A stretch of 57,332 nucleotides of DNA, from contig NZ_BAMJ01000012.1 in assembly GCF_000615805.1 (NCBI RefSeq), positions 1-57,332 of the forward strand. The letters run 5' to 3'. Below the pieces are notes generated by a model, which saw nothing but the letters and a program-made list of their open reading frames with translations, was not told the origin of the DNA and made no database searches. Positions 35,868 through 44,765 of this stretch are shown piece after piece. A program made the translations under genes and the position numbers. This DNA comes from Latilactobacillus fuchuensis DSM 14340 = JCM 11249. Its GTDB lineage: Bacteria > Bacillota > Bacilli > Lactobacillales > Lactobacillaceae. The first letter of the stretch is position 1, and every line of letters begins with the position of its first letter.

Positions 35868-37289
35868 ATGGATAATTTAGAAGCAAAAATCAGAAAGATT
35901 TTGGAAGAAGAACTCAGTTCAAGTCTTTCAACTAACGCTAGCACGACAACAACGATTGCCAGCAATGGCACTAACGGGATTTTTAGTAATGTTGACGATG
36001 CCGTTGCTGCTGCCAAAGTCGCTTGGGAAGATTACGTTGATCAACCAATCGAAATGCGCAACAAAGTGATTGATGCGATTAAAGAAGGTTTCCGTCCACA
36101 TATCGAATGGATGGCCCAACAAATTAAAGAAGAAACAGGTATGGGCACGGTCGATGCTAAAATCGCTAAGCTCAATAACGCACTTTACAACACACCTGGT
36201 CCTGAAATTTTACAACCAGAAGCTGAAACCGGTGATGGTGGTTTAATCATGTACGAATACGCGCCTTATGGTGTGATTGGTGCAGTTGGCCCAAGTACGA
36301 ATCCTGCTGAAACCGTGATTGCTAACGGAATCATGATGTTAGCTGCCGGCAATACCGTCTTCTTCGGTGCCCATCCGGGTGCTAAAAATATTACGCGTTG
36401 GACAATCGAAAAATTAAACGAATTCGTTTATGAAGCGACTGGTTTGCAAAACTTGATGGTTAGTATCGACAAACCAAGCATTGAATCTGTTCAACAAATG
36501 ATGGCCCACCCAGACGTTGCTTTATTAGCCGTTACTGGTGGCCCAGCTGTTGTTCATCAAGCAATGACTAGTGGTAAAAAAGCAATTGGCGCCGGTGCTG
36601 GTAACCCACCAGCAATGGTTGATGCGACTGCTGATATTAGTTTAGCAGCGCACAACATCGTTGATTCAGCGTCATTTGATAATGATATTTTATGTACTGC
36701 TGAAAAAGAAGTCGTTGTTGAACAAGCTGTTAAAGACGAATTAATTCGTAAGATGCAAGCAGAAGGGGCTTTCTTATTAAAGAACAAACAAGATATTGAT
36801 AAGTTAGTTAAAATGACGATTCAAGAAAATGGCGCACCTGATCGTAAGTATATTGGTAAAGATGCCACCTTTATCTTGGACCAAGCCCACATTTCTTACA
36901 CGGGTCAACCAACGTTAATTATCTTAGAAGCTGATTGTGAACATCCATTTACAGTGACTGAAATGTTGATGCCAATTGTCCCAATCGTTAGCCAACCTGA
37001 TTTTGACAGTGTTCTAAAGACCGCCGTTAAAGTTGAACAAGGTTATCATCATACGGCTTCAATTCATTCACGCGATCTTGTTCAAATCAACCGGGCAGCT
37101 CATCGCATGAATACCTCAATTTTCGTCGTTAATGGTCCGACTTATTCAGGGACAGGTGTTGGGTTTACTGGTGCCTCAGCATTAACGATTGCAACACCAA
37201 CTGGTGAAGGTACGACAACCGCTAAATCATTTACACGTCGTCGTCGTTTGAATTCACCACAAGCATTTTCATTAAGATCATGGAACTAG
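35868..37289 (+). CDS. pduP: CoA-acylating propionaldehyde dehydrogenase PduP
   Basis: 473 residues. Targeting helix at the extreme N-terminus (MDNLEAKIRKILEEEL), Ser/Thr linker, then the aldehyde dehydrogenase fold. Catalytic Cys276 lies in DNDILCTAEKEV; NAD region GPSTNPAETVIANGIMM and AVTGGPAVV. Oxidises propanal or 3-hydroxypropanal to the acyl-CoA, passing it to PduL. Two bases after the previous stop. Confidence 0.96.
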   Translation: MDNLEAKIRKILEEELSSSLSTNASTTTTIASNGTNGIFSNVDDAVAAAKVAWEDYVDQPIEMRNKVIDAIKEGFRPHIEWMAQQIKEETGMGTVDAKIAKLNNALYNTPGPEILQPEAETGDGGLIMYEYAPYGVIGAVGPSTNPAETVIANGIMMLAAGNTVFFGAHPGAKNITRWTIEKLNEFVYEATGLQNLMVSIDKPSIESVQQMMAHPDVALLAVTGGPAVVHQAMTSGKKAIGAGAGNPPAMVDATADISLAAHNIVDSASFDNDILCTAEKEVVVEQAVKDELIRKMQAEGAFLLKNKQDIDKLVKMTIQENGAPDRKYIGKDATFILDQAHISYTGQPTLIILEADCEHPFTVTEMLMPIVPIVSQPDFDSVLKTAVKVEQGYHHTASIHSRDLVQINRAAHRMNTSIFVVNGPTYSGTGVGFTGASALTIATPTGEGTTTAKSFTRRRRLNSPQAFSLRSWN

Positions 37290-37310
37290 TCTAGAGGAGG
37301 TACCGGTCTT

Positions 37311-38429
37311 ATGTCAGATTTTCACGTGGGGACGCAGATTTATTCAGGCCAAACTGCCTTAGATCAATTAGATACGATTATGAATCAACGCATCATGTTG
37401 GTTTGCGATCCGTTCTTAAACGGCAGTGACGAACTGAAGAAAATTACCGCCCATTTTAATACGAATAATACGACTGAAATTTTCGCAGATGTTAAACCGA
37501 ATCCGCCGTTAACCAATATTCAAAGTGGTGTCGCACAATTCAACCAATTCCAACCAACCGTCATTGTTGCCGTTGGTGGTGGTTCAGCGATTGATACCGC
37601 TAAAGCGATTCGTTTCTTCGGTGAAAAAGTCAGTGAACATAAAATTAATTGTTTCATCGCGATTCCAACCACTAGTGGGACGGGCTCTGAAGTCACGAAC
37701 ACGGCGGTTGTTTCAGATGAAAAAAATAACGTTAAATTTCCAATTATTGAAGATTATTTAATTCCGGATATTGCACTTTTGTACCCAGAATTAGTGATGA
37801 GTGCGCCACAGTCAGTCTCTGCCTTTTCAGGCTTGGACGTTTTGACGCACGCCTTAGAAGCTTTGGTCGCTAAAGATGCAAATCTGTTCACCGATGCTTT
37901 AGCTGAAAAGGTCATCAGCGTCATCTGTCACGATTTAACCAAGGTTTATCAACAACCCACTAACTATGAATTGCGAGATGAAGTGCATCAAGCCTCTAAC
38001 GCGGCCGGTATTGCTTTTAATCAAGCTGGGTTAGGGATTACGCACGCGATTGCTCATCAATTAGGGGCTGTCTTCCATGTACCGCATGGTTTAGCTTGTG
38101 CAATGGTCTTACCATACGTTGTTGAATATAATGCCCAAGATCCTAAGAGTCGGGCTAAATATGCAACGGCCGCACGTAAAGCCGGGCTAATCAACGGGAG
38201 TACCAGTGATCAAGTGGCCGTCAAGAAGATTGTTTATCAAATTAAAGCGATGATGCGGGCGATGAATTGTCCACAATCATTGGTTAAGTTTGGGATTAAA
38301 TCAGCCGACGCTAACCAAGCGATTGACCGAATTGTTTCGGCTGCTAAAACCGACGGCACTTTCCCAGGCAATCCGATTGTCCCAACAGATCAAGATTTAA
38401 CCGCAATTTACAAGAAAGTGATTGGGTAA
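37311..38429 (+). CDS. pduQ: Iron-dependent alcohol dehydrogenase PduQ
   Basis: 372 residues. NAD-binding GGGSAIDTAKAI near 84-95, family signature region AVVSDEKNNVKFPI...PDIALLYPELV and metal His residues in GLDVLTHALEAL, GITHAIAHQLGAVFHVPHGLACA. Reduces propanal or 3-hydroxypropanal to propanol or 1,3-propanediol and regenerates NAD+ for PduP. Confidence 0.95.
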   Translation: MSDFHVGTQIYSGQTALDQLDTIMNQRIMLVCDPFLNGSDELKKITAHFNTNNTTEIFADVKPNPPLTNIQSGVAQFNQFQPTVIVAVGGGSAIDTAKAIRFFGEKVSEHKINCFIAIPTTSGTGSEVTNTAVVSDEKNNVKFPIIEDYLIPDIALLYPELVMSAPQSVSAFSGLDVLTHALEALVAKDANLFTDALAEKVISVICHDLTKVYQQPTNYELRDEVHQASNAAGIAFNQAGLGITHAIAHQLGAVFHVPHGLACAMVLPYVVEYNAQDPKSRAKYATAARKAGLINGSTSDQVAVKKIVYQIKAMMRAMNCPQSLVKFGIKSADANQAIDRIVSAAKTDGTFPGNPIVPTDQDLTAIYKKVIG

Positions 38430-38462
38430 GACTAATCACGAGTGATTAAAGGGGTTTTATGA

Positions 38463-39644
38463 ATGACAGCCAAAATATTAGCAATTAACTCAGGTAGTTC
38501 TTCGCTTAAATTTAAATTATATTTAATGCCAGCTGAAGACGTGATTGCCAGTGGTCAAGTGGAACGAATTGGCCAAACGCAATCACAATTCACAATGAAA
38601 ACACCGCAACAAAAAATTGAACAAACCTTGCAAGTTAAAGATCATGTAACCGCAGTTCAATTAGTGATTGATCAATTATTAGCACAAAGAGTAATTGAAG
38701 CAATGACTGAAATTAACGGTGTGGGTCATCGAATTTCAAATGGTGGGGATTATTACCAAAAGGCCGTCGTGATTGATGATTTAGTGGAACAACGAATTGA
38801 CGAAATGGCCACTTTATCGCCATTACACAATCCAGTTAATCTACTGGGGATTAAGGCGTTTAAACAAATTCTACCCAACACGATGCAAGTTGCCATATTT
38901 GATACGGCGTTTAATTCGACGATTCCTAAACAAAATGCATTATATGCGATTCCATATGAATACTACGAAAAATATGGTATTCGCAAGTATGGTTTCCATG
39001 GGCCTAGCCATCAATATATCACTGAACAGGTCCAGGCGTTATTCCCAGCGAAAAGTCATAAAATTATCAGTTGTCATTTAGGGAGTGGCGCTAGTATTTC
39101 AGCCATTCAAGATGGTCAAACGCTGGATAATTCAATGGGCTTTACACCGTTAGCGGGTCTCATCATGGGCACGCGTTCTGGGGATATTGATCCACAAATT
39201 GTGCCATTTCTAGAAGAACAAGAGGGGCTTAGCTCGGCTGAGATTAAAGCCGTTTTAAATGGAAAATCTGGGTTGCTCGGGATTTCAGGTTATTCGAACG
39301 ATATTCGTGATTTAGAAGAAGCCTCAGCTCGCGGTAATCAACGGGCCACTTTAGCCTTACAAATGTTCGTCCACCGGATTCAAACCTATATTGGTTCGTA
39401 TGTTGCCGAATTAAACGGGGTCGACACGATTGTGTTTACCGCTGGCATCGGTGAACATGACGGTCTGATTAGAAGTCAGGTGATGGCCAATTTTGATTAT
39501 TTGAACGTTAAGATTGATGAACAACAGAATCAAGCAAATGCATTAGTCATTAGCCAACCAGACAGTGCCGTGACAATTTTGGTGATCCCAACCGATGAAG
39601 AAATTGTGATTGCACGCGATGTCTATCGACAGTTAATGAAATGA
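38463..39644 (+). CDS. pduW: Propionate/acetate kinase PduW
   Basis: 393 residues. Acetokinase family: ILAINSGSSSLKFKLYL at the start, GHRISNGGDYY, AIFDTAFNSTIP, CHLGSGASISAIQDG, FTAGIGEHDGLIR. Converts propionyl-phosphate plus ADP to propionate plus ATP in the cytosol, the energy-yielding step. ATG 38463 follows AAAGGGG. Confidence 0.95.
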   Translation: MTAKILAINSGSSSLKFKLYLMPAEDVIASGQVERIGQTQSQFTMKTPQQKIEQTLQVKDHVTAVQLVIDQLLAQRVIEAMTEINGVGHRISNGGDYYQKAVVIDDLVEQRIDEMATLSPLHNPVNLLGIKAFKQILPNTMQVAIFDTAFNSTIPKQNALYAIPYEYYEKYGIRKYGFHGPSHQYITEQVQALFPAKSHKIISCHLGSGASISAIQDGQTLDNSMGFTPLAGLIMGTRSGDIDPQIVPFLEEQEGLSSAEIKAVLNGKSGLLGISGYSNDIRDLEEASARGNQRATLALQMFVHRIQTYIGSYVAELNGVDTIVFTAGIGEHDGLIRSQVMANFDYLNVKIDEQQNQANALVISQPDSAVTILVIPTDEEIVIARDVYRQLMK

Positions 39645-39671
39645 ACAGCACCAGTGGAAAGGAACCCTAAA

Positions 39672-40016
39672 ATGACGTCACAATTAAAACGAGTTATCCA
39701 GGAATCCGTTCCGGGTAAACAAATTACAATTGCCCATATTATTGCGAATCCTGAACCTGCGATTCTAGATAGTATCGGGGTAAATAAGCGCCGAATCGCG
39801 TTAGGCATTATGACGATTACCCCACCAGAAGCGGCGGCAATTGTTTCTGATATTGCCTCTAAAGCTGGCGCAGTGGAAATTGAATTTATTGATCGCTTTA
39901 GCGGGTCACTCGTATTATCGGGTGAAGTGAGTGATGTCGAGTCTGCGATGACGGCTGGTCGCTATTTTCTAAGAGATCATTTAGGGTTCACAATTCCTGA
40001 GATTACAAGGTCTTAA
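39672..40016 (+). CDS. pduU: Shell protein PduU
   Basis: 114 residues from ATG 39672 behind AAAGGAA; the frame opens at GTG 39654, less well placed. Circularly permuted BMC protein: VIQESVPGKQITIAHIIANP, LGIMTITPPEAAAIVSDIASKAGAVEIEFIDRFSGSLVLSG. It is the in-operon copy; a paralogue is at 25091-25444 (-). Followed directly by the cobalamin riboswitch. Confidence 0.95.
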   Translation: MTSQLKRVIQESVPGKQITIAHIIANPEPAILDSIGVNKRRIALGIMTITPPEAAAIVSDIASKAGAVEIEFIDRFSGSLVLSGEVSDVESAMTAGRYFLRDHLGFTIPEITRS

Positions 40017-40023
40017 CGTACTA

Positions 40024-40187
40024 TTACAAAAGAAGGAAACTGGTGTGAACCCAGTGCTGTTCCCGCAACTGTAAACGATATTATATCGTGAGTCAGACAC
40101 TTCCATAGATTTGCTTTTTCGGGATAAAAAAGTATGAGTCGTACTGTTTTTAATGGGTGCACTCTTTGGTGTACCCATTTTTTTTAA
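40024..40187 (+). promoter_or_regulatory. Cobalamin riboswitch with terminator
   Basis: Conserved aptamer core at 40031-40075: AAGGAAACTGGTGTGAACCC, then AGTGCTGTTCCCGCAACTGT (the B12-box region), a peripheral hairpin ACGATATTATATCGT and AGTCAGACAC at 40091-40100. Downstream are a weaker stem AGTA/TACT with T5, and a strong terminator stem ATGGGTGCAC/GTGTACCCAT (40153-40178) with T9. This is an off-switch layout: B12 bound, transcription stops before pduV. It controls read-through into pduV, the phosphatase, pduF and perhaps the B12 uptake operon. Confidence 0.92.
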
Positions 40188-40225
40188 AATTTGACTGGAA
40201 ACAGTATTAAATGAGGTGTATTAGT

Positions 40226-40654
40226 ATGAAAAGAGCGTTATTAGTCGGTGCGGTCGGTTGTGGTAAAACAACCTTCAAGCAATGTGTATTAGGTGAGAAG
40301 CAAGAATACGATAAGACCCAGGCGGTTGAATTTTTCGATAGTATGATCGATACGCCGGGTGAATTCACAGAACATCGTCGTTTATATTCGGCGTTAAACG
40401 TGACTGCGAATCAAACGGACGTGATCGTCATGATGCAAAGTGTCCAGGATAAACGCCAGATTTTTTCGCCTGGGTTTTCGTACATGTTTCATAAACCAGC
40501 GATTGGTGTGATTACCAAGACTGATTTAGCAGATTCACCACATGATTTGGATTATATTAAACAGCAACTGCAATTAGCCGGGGCCGATGATATTTTTACG
40601 ATTTCATCGCGGACGAATCAAGGGATTGAGCAACTAATAAATTATTTAGAGTAA
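40226..40654 (+). CDS. pduV: Microcompartment-associated Ras-like GTPase PduV
   Basis: 142 residues from ATG 40226 behind GAGGTG (the frame opens at 40211). P-loop GAVGCGKTTFKQ, switch region DTPGEFTEHRR, and GTP-specificity TKTDLA. EutP/PduV family; in Salmonella PduV binds the shell outer face and associates with filament movement. First gene after the riboswitch. Confidence 0.93.
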   Translation: MKRALLVGAVGCGKTTFKQCVLGEKQEYDKTQAVEFFDSMIDTPGEFTEHRRLYSALNVTANQTDVIVMMQSVQDKRQIFSPGFSYMFHKPAIGVITKTDLADSPHDLDYIKQQLQLAGADDIFTISSRTNQGIEQLINYLE

Positions 40655-40667
40655 TGGGTGAAGTTGG

Positions 40668-41441
40668 ATGTATGACGAAAAACAATTAGTAAGTCGTGTC
40701 ACAACATGGGTCTTAGCGTGTGCCGAATATGCACGTCAAAATGTTGAACAGATTCAAGATATTAAACAAAAGAGTGGCGAGTACGATTTAGTCACTAATT
40801 TAGATACAACGATTGAAGCTAAAATTGAGGCCCAGATACACAAACATTATCCGGATGCTTTAATTATTGGCGAAGAAGCGCCTAAACAACATCTGACCAC
40901 AGCGCAAGGGTTAACTTTTTTTGTAGATCCAATTGATGGAACGCTCAATCTAGTTAAGAAACGTGATTGTTTTGCCATTATGATTGGGGTTTACGATGGT
41001 GAACGGCCAATCTGTGGCGCGATTATGGATGTGATGAAAAATCAATTGTATTGGGGTGGTCCCAATATCGGCGTTTATTGTAATGATACGCCGGTCACGC
41101 CACCAGAAGATAGTTTATTGAAAGACGGTTTAGTCGGCGTCTCTTGGCGCCAATTTTTGGGCAATCGGTTTAATGAAATTAAAATTGCACAAAAGAGTGC
41201 GGGCATTCGCGTGATGGGTAGTGCCGGCCTCGAGTTTATTGAAATTATGAATGGGAAGCATATTGCTTACCTAGCGACTTTGAATCCTTGGGATTTTGCG
41301 GCGGGACAAATTTTAGCCGAATCCTTGGGCCTGAAGGTCGTCAAAACGGATGGTAATCGGTTAAATCGCTTCAAGACCAATCACATTATTGCAGCGACAC
41401 CAACCGCGTATCAACAAATTAGAAGATTACAGCATTTTTAG
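40668..41441 (+). CDS. Inositol monophosphatase family phosphatase
   Basis: 257 residues, TTG/ATG region start at 40668 (ATG). Mg-dependent phosphatase motifs: metal site IIGEEAP, DPIDGTLNLVKKRDCFAIMIGV, and C-terminal LNPWDFAAGQILAESLGLKV. The family hydrolyses inositol phosphates, sugar phosphates, NADP or 3'-phosphoadenosine phosphate. It is not a standard pdu gene; it sits 13 nt after pduV and before pduF under the B12 riboswitch, so a role in diol, glycerol-phosphate or corrinoid-phosphate metabolism is possible but unproven. Confidence 0.88.
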   Translation: MYDEKQLVSRVTTWVLACAEYARQNVEQIQDIKQKSGEYDLVTNLDTTIEAKIEAQIHKHYPDALIIGEEAPKQHLTTAQGLTFFVDPIDGTLNLVKKRDCFAIMIGVYDGERPICGAIMDVMKNQLYWGGPNIGVYCNDTPVTPPEDSLLKDGLVGVSWRQFLGNRFNEIKIAQKSAGIRVMGSAGLEFIEIMNGKHIAYLATLNPWDFAAGQILAESLGLKVVKTDGNRLNRFKTNHIIAATPTAYQQIRRLQHF

Positions 41442-41468
41442 AAAAATAAGATTTTGGAGGTCAGTTAA

Positions 41469-42185
41469 ATGAATTCGATTCCAGTACAAGCGTTAGGCGA
41501 ATTAATTGGGACTTTTGTATTAGTACTATTAGGGGATGGCGTCGTCGCCGGGGTTAGTCTAGCGAAAACTAAGGCCAATGGTGCCGGTTGGATTGCGATT
41601 ACCCTTGGTTGGGGACTAGCCGTCACACTCGGTGTTTATACGTCTAGCTTTATGGGTCCGGCCCATTTAAACCCGGCTGTGACGTTAGCCTTTGCCGTCA
41701 TCGGTAAAACACCATGGTCAGCAGTGTTGCCATTTATTCTCGCTCAAATGATTGGTGCCTTTTTAGGGGCCGTCGTGGTTTGGGTTCAATATTACCCACA
41801 TTGGGCAGCAACTAAGGATCAAGCCGCGATTTTAGGCACATTTGCAACCGGTCCCGCTATTCGGAGTCCTTTTGCGAACTTTATGAGTGAATTAATCGGG
41901 ACGTTTATTTTAATCTTTGCACTTTTGGGATTAACACGGGGTCAATTAACCGCCGGCTTAAATCCTTTAATTGTTGGGGTCATTATCACAGCAATCGGCT
42001 TGTCACTGGGTGGAACGACTGGTTATGCGATTAATCCGGCTCGGGATTTAGGACCACGAATTGCACACGCTGTTTTACCAATTGCTAATAAAGGTGATTC
42101 AGATTGGTCATACGCTTGGGTCCCAGTTGTTGGACCATTGGTTGGTGGCGTTTTAGGCGCTTTAGCCTTCATCGTCTTACCATAG
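41469..42185 (+). CDS. pduF: Glycerol/propanediol diffusion facilitator PduF
   Basis: 238 residues, ATG behind TTGGAGG. MIP channel with six helices and NPA motifs: MGPAHLNPAVTLAFAV near 55-70 and GYAINPARDLGPRIAH near 180-195. The Asp after the second NPA (NPARD) and longer loops mark the aquaglyceroporin (GlpF) class, unlike the aquaporin at 20063. Brings propanediol or glycerol to the compartment. Confidence 0.93.
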   Translation: MNSIPVQALGELIGTFVLVLLGDGVVAGVSLAKTKANGAGWIAITLGWGLAVTLGVYTSSFMGPAHLNPAVTLAFAVIGKTPWSAVLPFILAQMIGAFLGAVVVWVQYYPHWAATKDQAAILGTFATGPAIRSPFANFMSELIGTFILIFALLGLTRGQLTAGLNPLIVGVIITAIGLSLGGTTGYAINPARDLGPRIAHAVLPIANKGDSDWSYAWVPVVGPLVGGVLGALAFIVLP

Positions 42186-42218
42186 AAAATCATAAAGTTC
42201 AATATTTCATATCATACG

Positions 42219-42266
42219 ATATGTAGTATAATTAGGAACTGTATTTCGGGTTAATATACTACATAT
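42219..42266 (+). promoter_or_regulatory. Promoter and 12-bp inverted repeat before the B12 capture operon
   Basis: ATATGTAGTATA (42219-42230) and TATACTACATAT (42255-42266) are exact reverse complements. A -10-like TATAAT at 42227-42232 lies in the left arm. It could be an operator pair or, if transcription starts earlier, an RNA hairpin just before the ribosome site. No riboswitch is visible in this gap. Confidence 0.5.
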
Positions 42267-42288
42267 TGTTAATCGAGGAGAGAGTGTA

Positions 42289-44754
42289 ATGAAACAAAGA
42301 CATAGTATCTATACAGCGGTTTGTGCTGGTATTTTATTAACAGCCCCTATTTTAACGGCGGTGACAGGGGTCCAAGCGGCTGAGGCGAATCAGGCTAGCA
42401 CCAGTAGCTTAGTCTCATCAGCCAGCAGTAGTCAGGCAGCACAATCAACGAGCAGTTCGAGTGTCAGTCAATCAAGCATTAGCAGTAGTCAATCAACGGC
42501 GAAGGTCGCGCAATCAAGCGCACCATCAGCTTCGACGGCTAGTGCTAAAGAAACGACGACAGTGACAGCACCGTTGAAGACGGACTATCAAGCGGCGATT
42601 ACTGCGGGGGCCAACCAAATTTTGGGTGGCGATTACCAAAGTGCTTGGGGTGCCTTAGCGATTGTCCAAGCCGGGATTAAACTGACCGATAGCCAAAAAG
42701 AGGCTTATCGCGCTGTTCTTAAAGCTGATGTTGAGAGTATGATTAGCGATGATCGATTTACGCCTACTGATTTAGAACGAACGGCGATTGGGGTCACAGC
42801 AATCGGTGATGATGCAACCAATTTTGATGGCATTAATTTAATTGCGAAGATCACCGAGAATATTAAAAAAACTGGGATTAATGGTCAAATATACGCAATT
42901 GTTGCATTAAGCATGAAAGACTATGGGACTGAAGCTAATCAAACCATTGATGATATGATTCAAGTCCTCTTGAAAGCTCAAAATCAAGCTGGGGGTTGGT
43001 CATTCGGCGGCTCTAAGAGTGATTTAGATATTACGGGGATGGCGATGACTGCTTTAGGGATGCATCGTGATCAGGCCGGCGTTCAAACTGCCATGGATCG
43101 GGCAACGGCAATGTTGAAAACGACATTCTTGAAAGATACTGGCGGTTTCTTAATTCCAAGTGCTTTTTCAAAAATTGAAAATGCCAATAGTATTGCAATG
43201 ACCATTATGGGATTAATGGCCAACGATGTGGATCCAGCTACGATTGTTGGTGATAACGGTGCTAATCCGATTAGTCGTTTGTTAGCGTTCCAAAAAGCAG
43301 ACGGTCAATTCCGTTGGGTTTTCGATAGTGATATGGGGGCTTTAGCGATGTCGACTGAACAATCAGTTTACGCTTTAGACCAATATCAATTTATGAAGGC
43401 CGGTAAAGGCTCAATTTATAATTTTAAAACAGCGGCACCAGTAGATCCGGTGGACCCAACAGACCCAACAGACCCAACAGACCCAACAGACCCAACAGAC
43501 CCAACAGACCCAGTTGATCCGGTCGACCCAGTTGATCCAACCGATCCTGTTGAACCAATCACACCAACTAATCCAACGACAACGGTTGATGCAACTTTAG
43601 TCAATAAAAGTTTATCGGCTACAATCGCACCGGTTAAAGACATGGTCGCAACTGAAATTAAGAACGGTCAATTTACAGGTTCAGATGTTATTTTTGGTGC
43701 TGCTCGGACGAACCAATTAAGTAAAGTACAAATTAAAACATTGTATAATCAAATGCTAGTTGAATCTAAAGCCGGTAATATTAGTCGACCAAACGATATT
43801 GCCCGGGTAATTTTAAATTTACAAGCAATGGGCATTAACCCAACGGAATTCGCTGGGCGTAATCTCGTCAATGAATTGTATCAAACTAAAGATGTGACTA
43901 AACAAGGCACTTATATGACGGCCACTATCTTATTAGCGTTGGTTAGTGGACATTATCAAGCCCCTACTAATGCACAGTTTACGGTTAAGGATTTAGTGCA
44001 ATATTTAGTAACCGAAGCTGATGATTATGGTAATGCTGGCTGGGGTTATGAAACAGATGGCGTCTTCATCAAAGATTTAGATACGACTGCCATTGCCACC
44101 ATCGCTTTGAAGACAACGGTGGCGACTGCTCAAACATATCCATTAACGGACCAATTAATCAGCGAAACAAACGAATTGTTGAAAAATTCAACGGCGTATA
44201 TCCAATCGGCTCAAATGACAGATGGCGGATTTGGCTACGCTGGCGCTACGACATCAAACAGTAATAGTACAGCAATGGCGATTGTTGCCCTATCAACAAT
44301 GGGTATCGATGCCAATACCGTTAAAAATGGTGGTGATTCAGCATTAGCAGCTTTATTGAAATTCCAAGGTAACGACGGTATTTTTAAAGCTGACTATTCA
44401 ACCTCAATGGCGATGGGCCAAGCATTATTAGCCATGAAAGCCTATCAATTGAATGCAGCTGGGCAAGGGAGTGTCTATGATTTCGTTGCAAATCCAGCGA
44501 CACCATTTTATCCCGCTAAAGTGCCTGACACAATTACGAATCCAGTGCCTGTTCCTAAAAAAGGAATTGATCAAACAAAAACGGCACCACTAACAATTCC
44601 TGGCACAACGGATGATGGTAACAGCGGTTCAACTGATGTTGGTTTCTTACCACAAACTGGGGTTAAAACAGCGGTTGCTAGCAGCGTGATTGGTTTAGTA
44701 TTAGTTGTTGGTACGCTAGGGGTTTTACGGAAGAAATCGGTTAAAGAAGCTTAG
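42289..44754 (+). CDS. LPxTG wall-anchored double alpha/alpha-repeat protein (putative B12-binding surface protein)
   Basis: 821 residues, ATG behind GAGGAGAG. Signal peptide 1-31 (cut near VQA), Ser/Ala-rich stalk to about 95, helical-repeat domain 1 (about 98-380), a Pro-Asp-Thr linker (385-424), helical-repeat domain 2 (about 435-735), LPQTG at 787-791, hydrophobic stretch and basic tail. Both domains carry repeats of the squalene/prenyltransferase alpha-alpha barrel type: AQNQAGGWSFGGSKSDLDITGMAMTAL and SAQMTDGGFGYAGATTSNSNSTAMAIVAL. This fold is that of the alpha domain of intrinsic factor and transcobalamin. Neighbours (DUF4430, CbrT-like ECF) support B12 binding; not shown directly. 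Confidence 0.85.
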   Translation: MKQRHSIYTAVCAGILLTAPILTAVTGVQAAEANQASTSSLVSSASSSQAAQSTSSSSVSQSSISSSQSTAKVAQSSAPSASTASAKETTTVTAPLKTDYQAAITAGANQILGGDYQSAWGALAIVQAGIKLTDSQKEAYRAVLKADVESMISDDRFTPTDLERTAIGVTAIGDDATNFDGINLIAKITENIKKTGINGQIYAIVALSMKDYGTEANQTIDDMIQVLLKAQNQAGGWSFGGSKSDLDITGMAMTALGMHRDQAGVQTAMDRATAMLKTTFLKDTGGFLIPSAFSKIENANSIAMTIMGLMANDVDPATIVGDNGANPISRLLAFQKADGQFRWVFDSDMGALAMSTEQSVYALDQYQFMKAGKGSIYNFKTAAPVDPVDPTDPTDPTDPTDPTDPTDPVDPVDPVDPTDPVEPITPTNPTTTVDATLVNKSLSATIAPVKDMVATEIKNGQFTGSDVIFGAARTNQLSKVQIKTLYNQMLVESKAGNISRPNDIARVILNLQAMGINPTEFAGRNLVNELYQTKDVTKQGTYMTATILLALVSGHYQAPTNAQFTVKDLVQYLVTEADDYGNAGWGYETDGVFIKDLDTTAIATIALKTTVATAQTYPLTDQLISETNELLKNSTAYIQSAQMTDGGFGYAGATTSNSNSTAMAIVALSTMGIDANTVKNGGDSALAALLKFQGNDGIFKADYSTSMAMGQALLAMKAYQLNAAGQGSVYDFVANPATPFYPAKVPDTITNPVPVPKKGIDQTKTAPLTIPGTTDDGNSGSTDVGFLPQTGVKTAVASSVIGLVLVVGTLGVLRKKSVKEA
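43441..43560 (+). repeat. Tandem 9-bp repeat coding the Asp-Pro-Thr linker
   Basis: Six exact GACCCAACA copies from 43453 to 43506, flanked by degenerate versions, coding (D-P-T)n and (D-P-V)n. Separates the two helical domains; prone to length change by slippage. Confidence 0.9.
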
Positions 44755-44765
44755 GAGGCTTTCAT

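Noticed and set aside
42186-42288. A second cobalamin riboswitch in front of the B12 capture operon
   Set aside because: The gap is about 100 bases and has no B12-box-like core; only an inverted repeat and promoter elements are visible.
43416-43643. Minus-strand Gly-Ser-Val repeat protein
   Set aside because: It is the complement of the Asp-Pro-Thr linker repeat in the wall protein; repeats create open frames on both strands.
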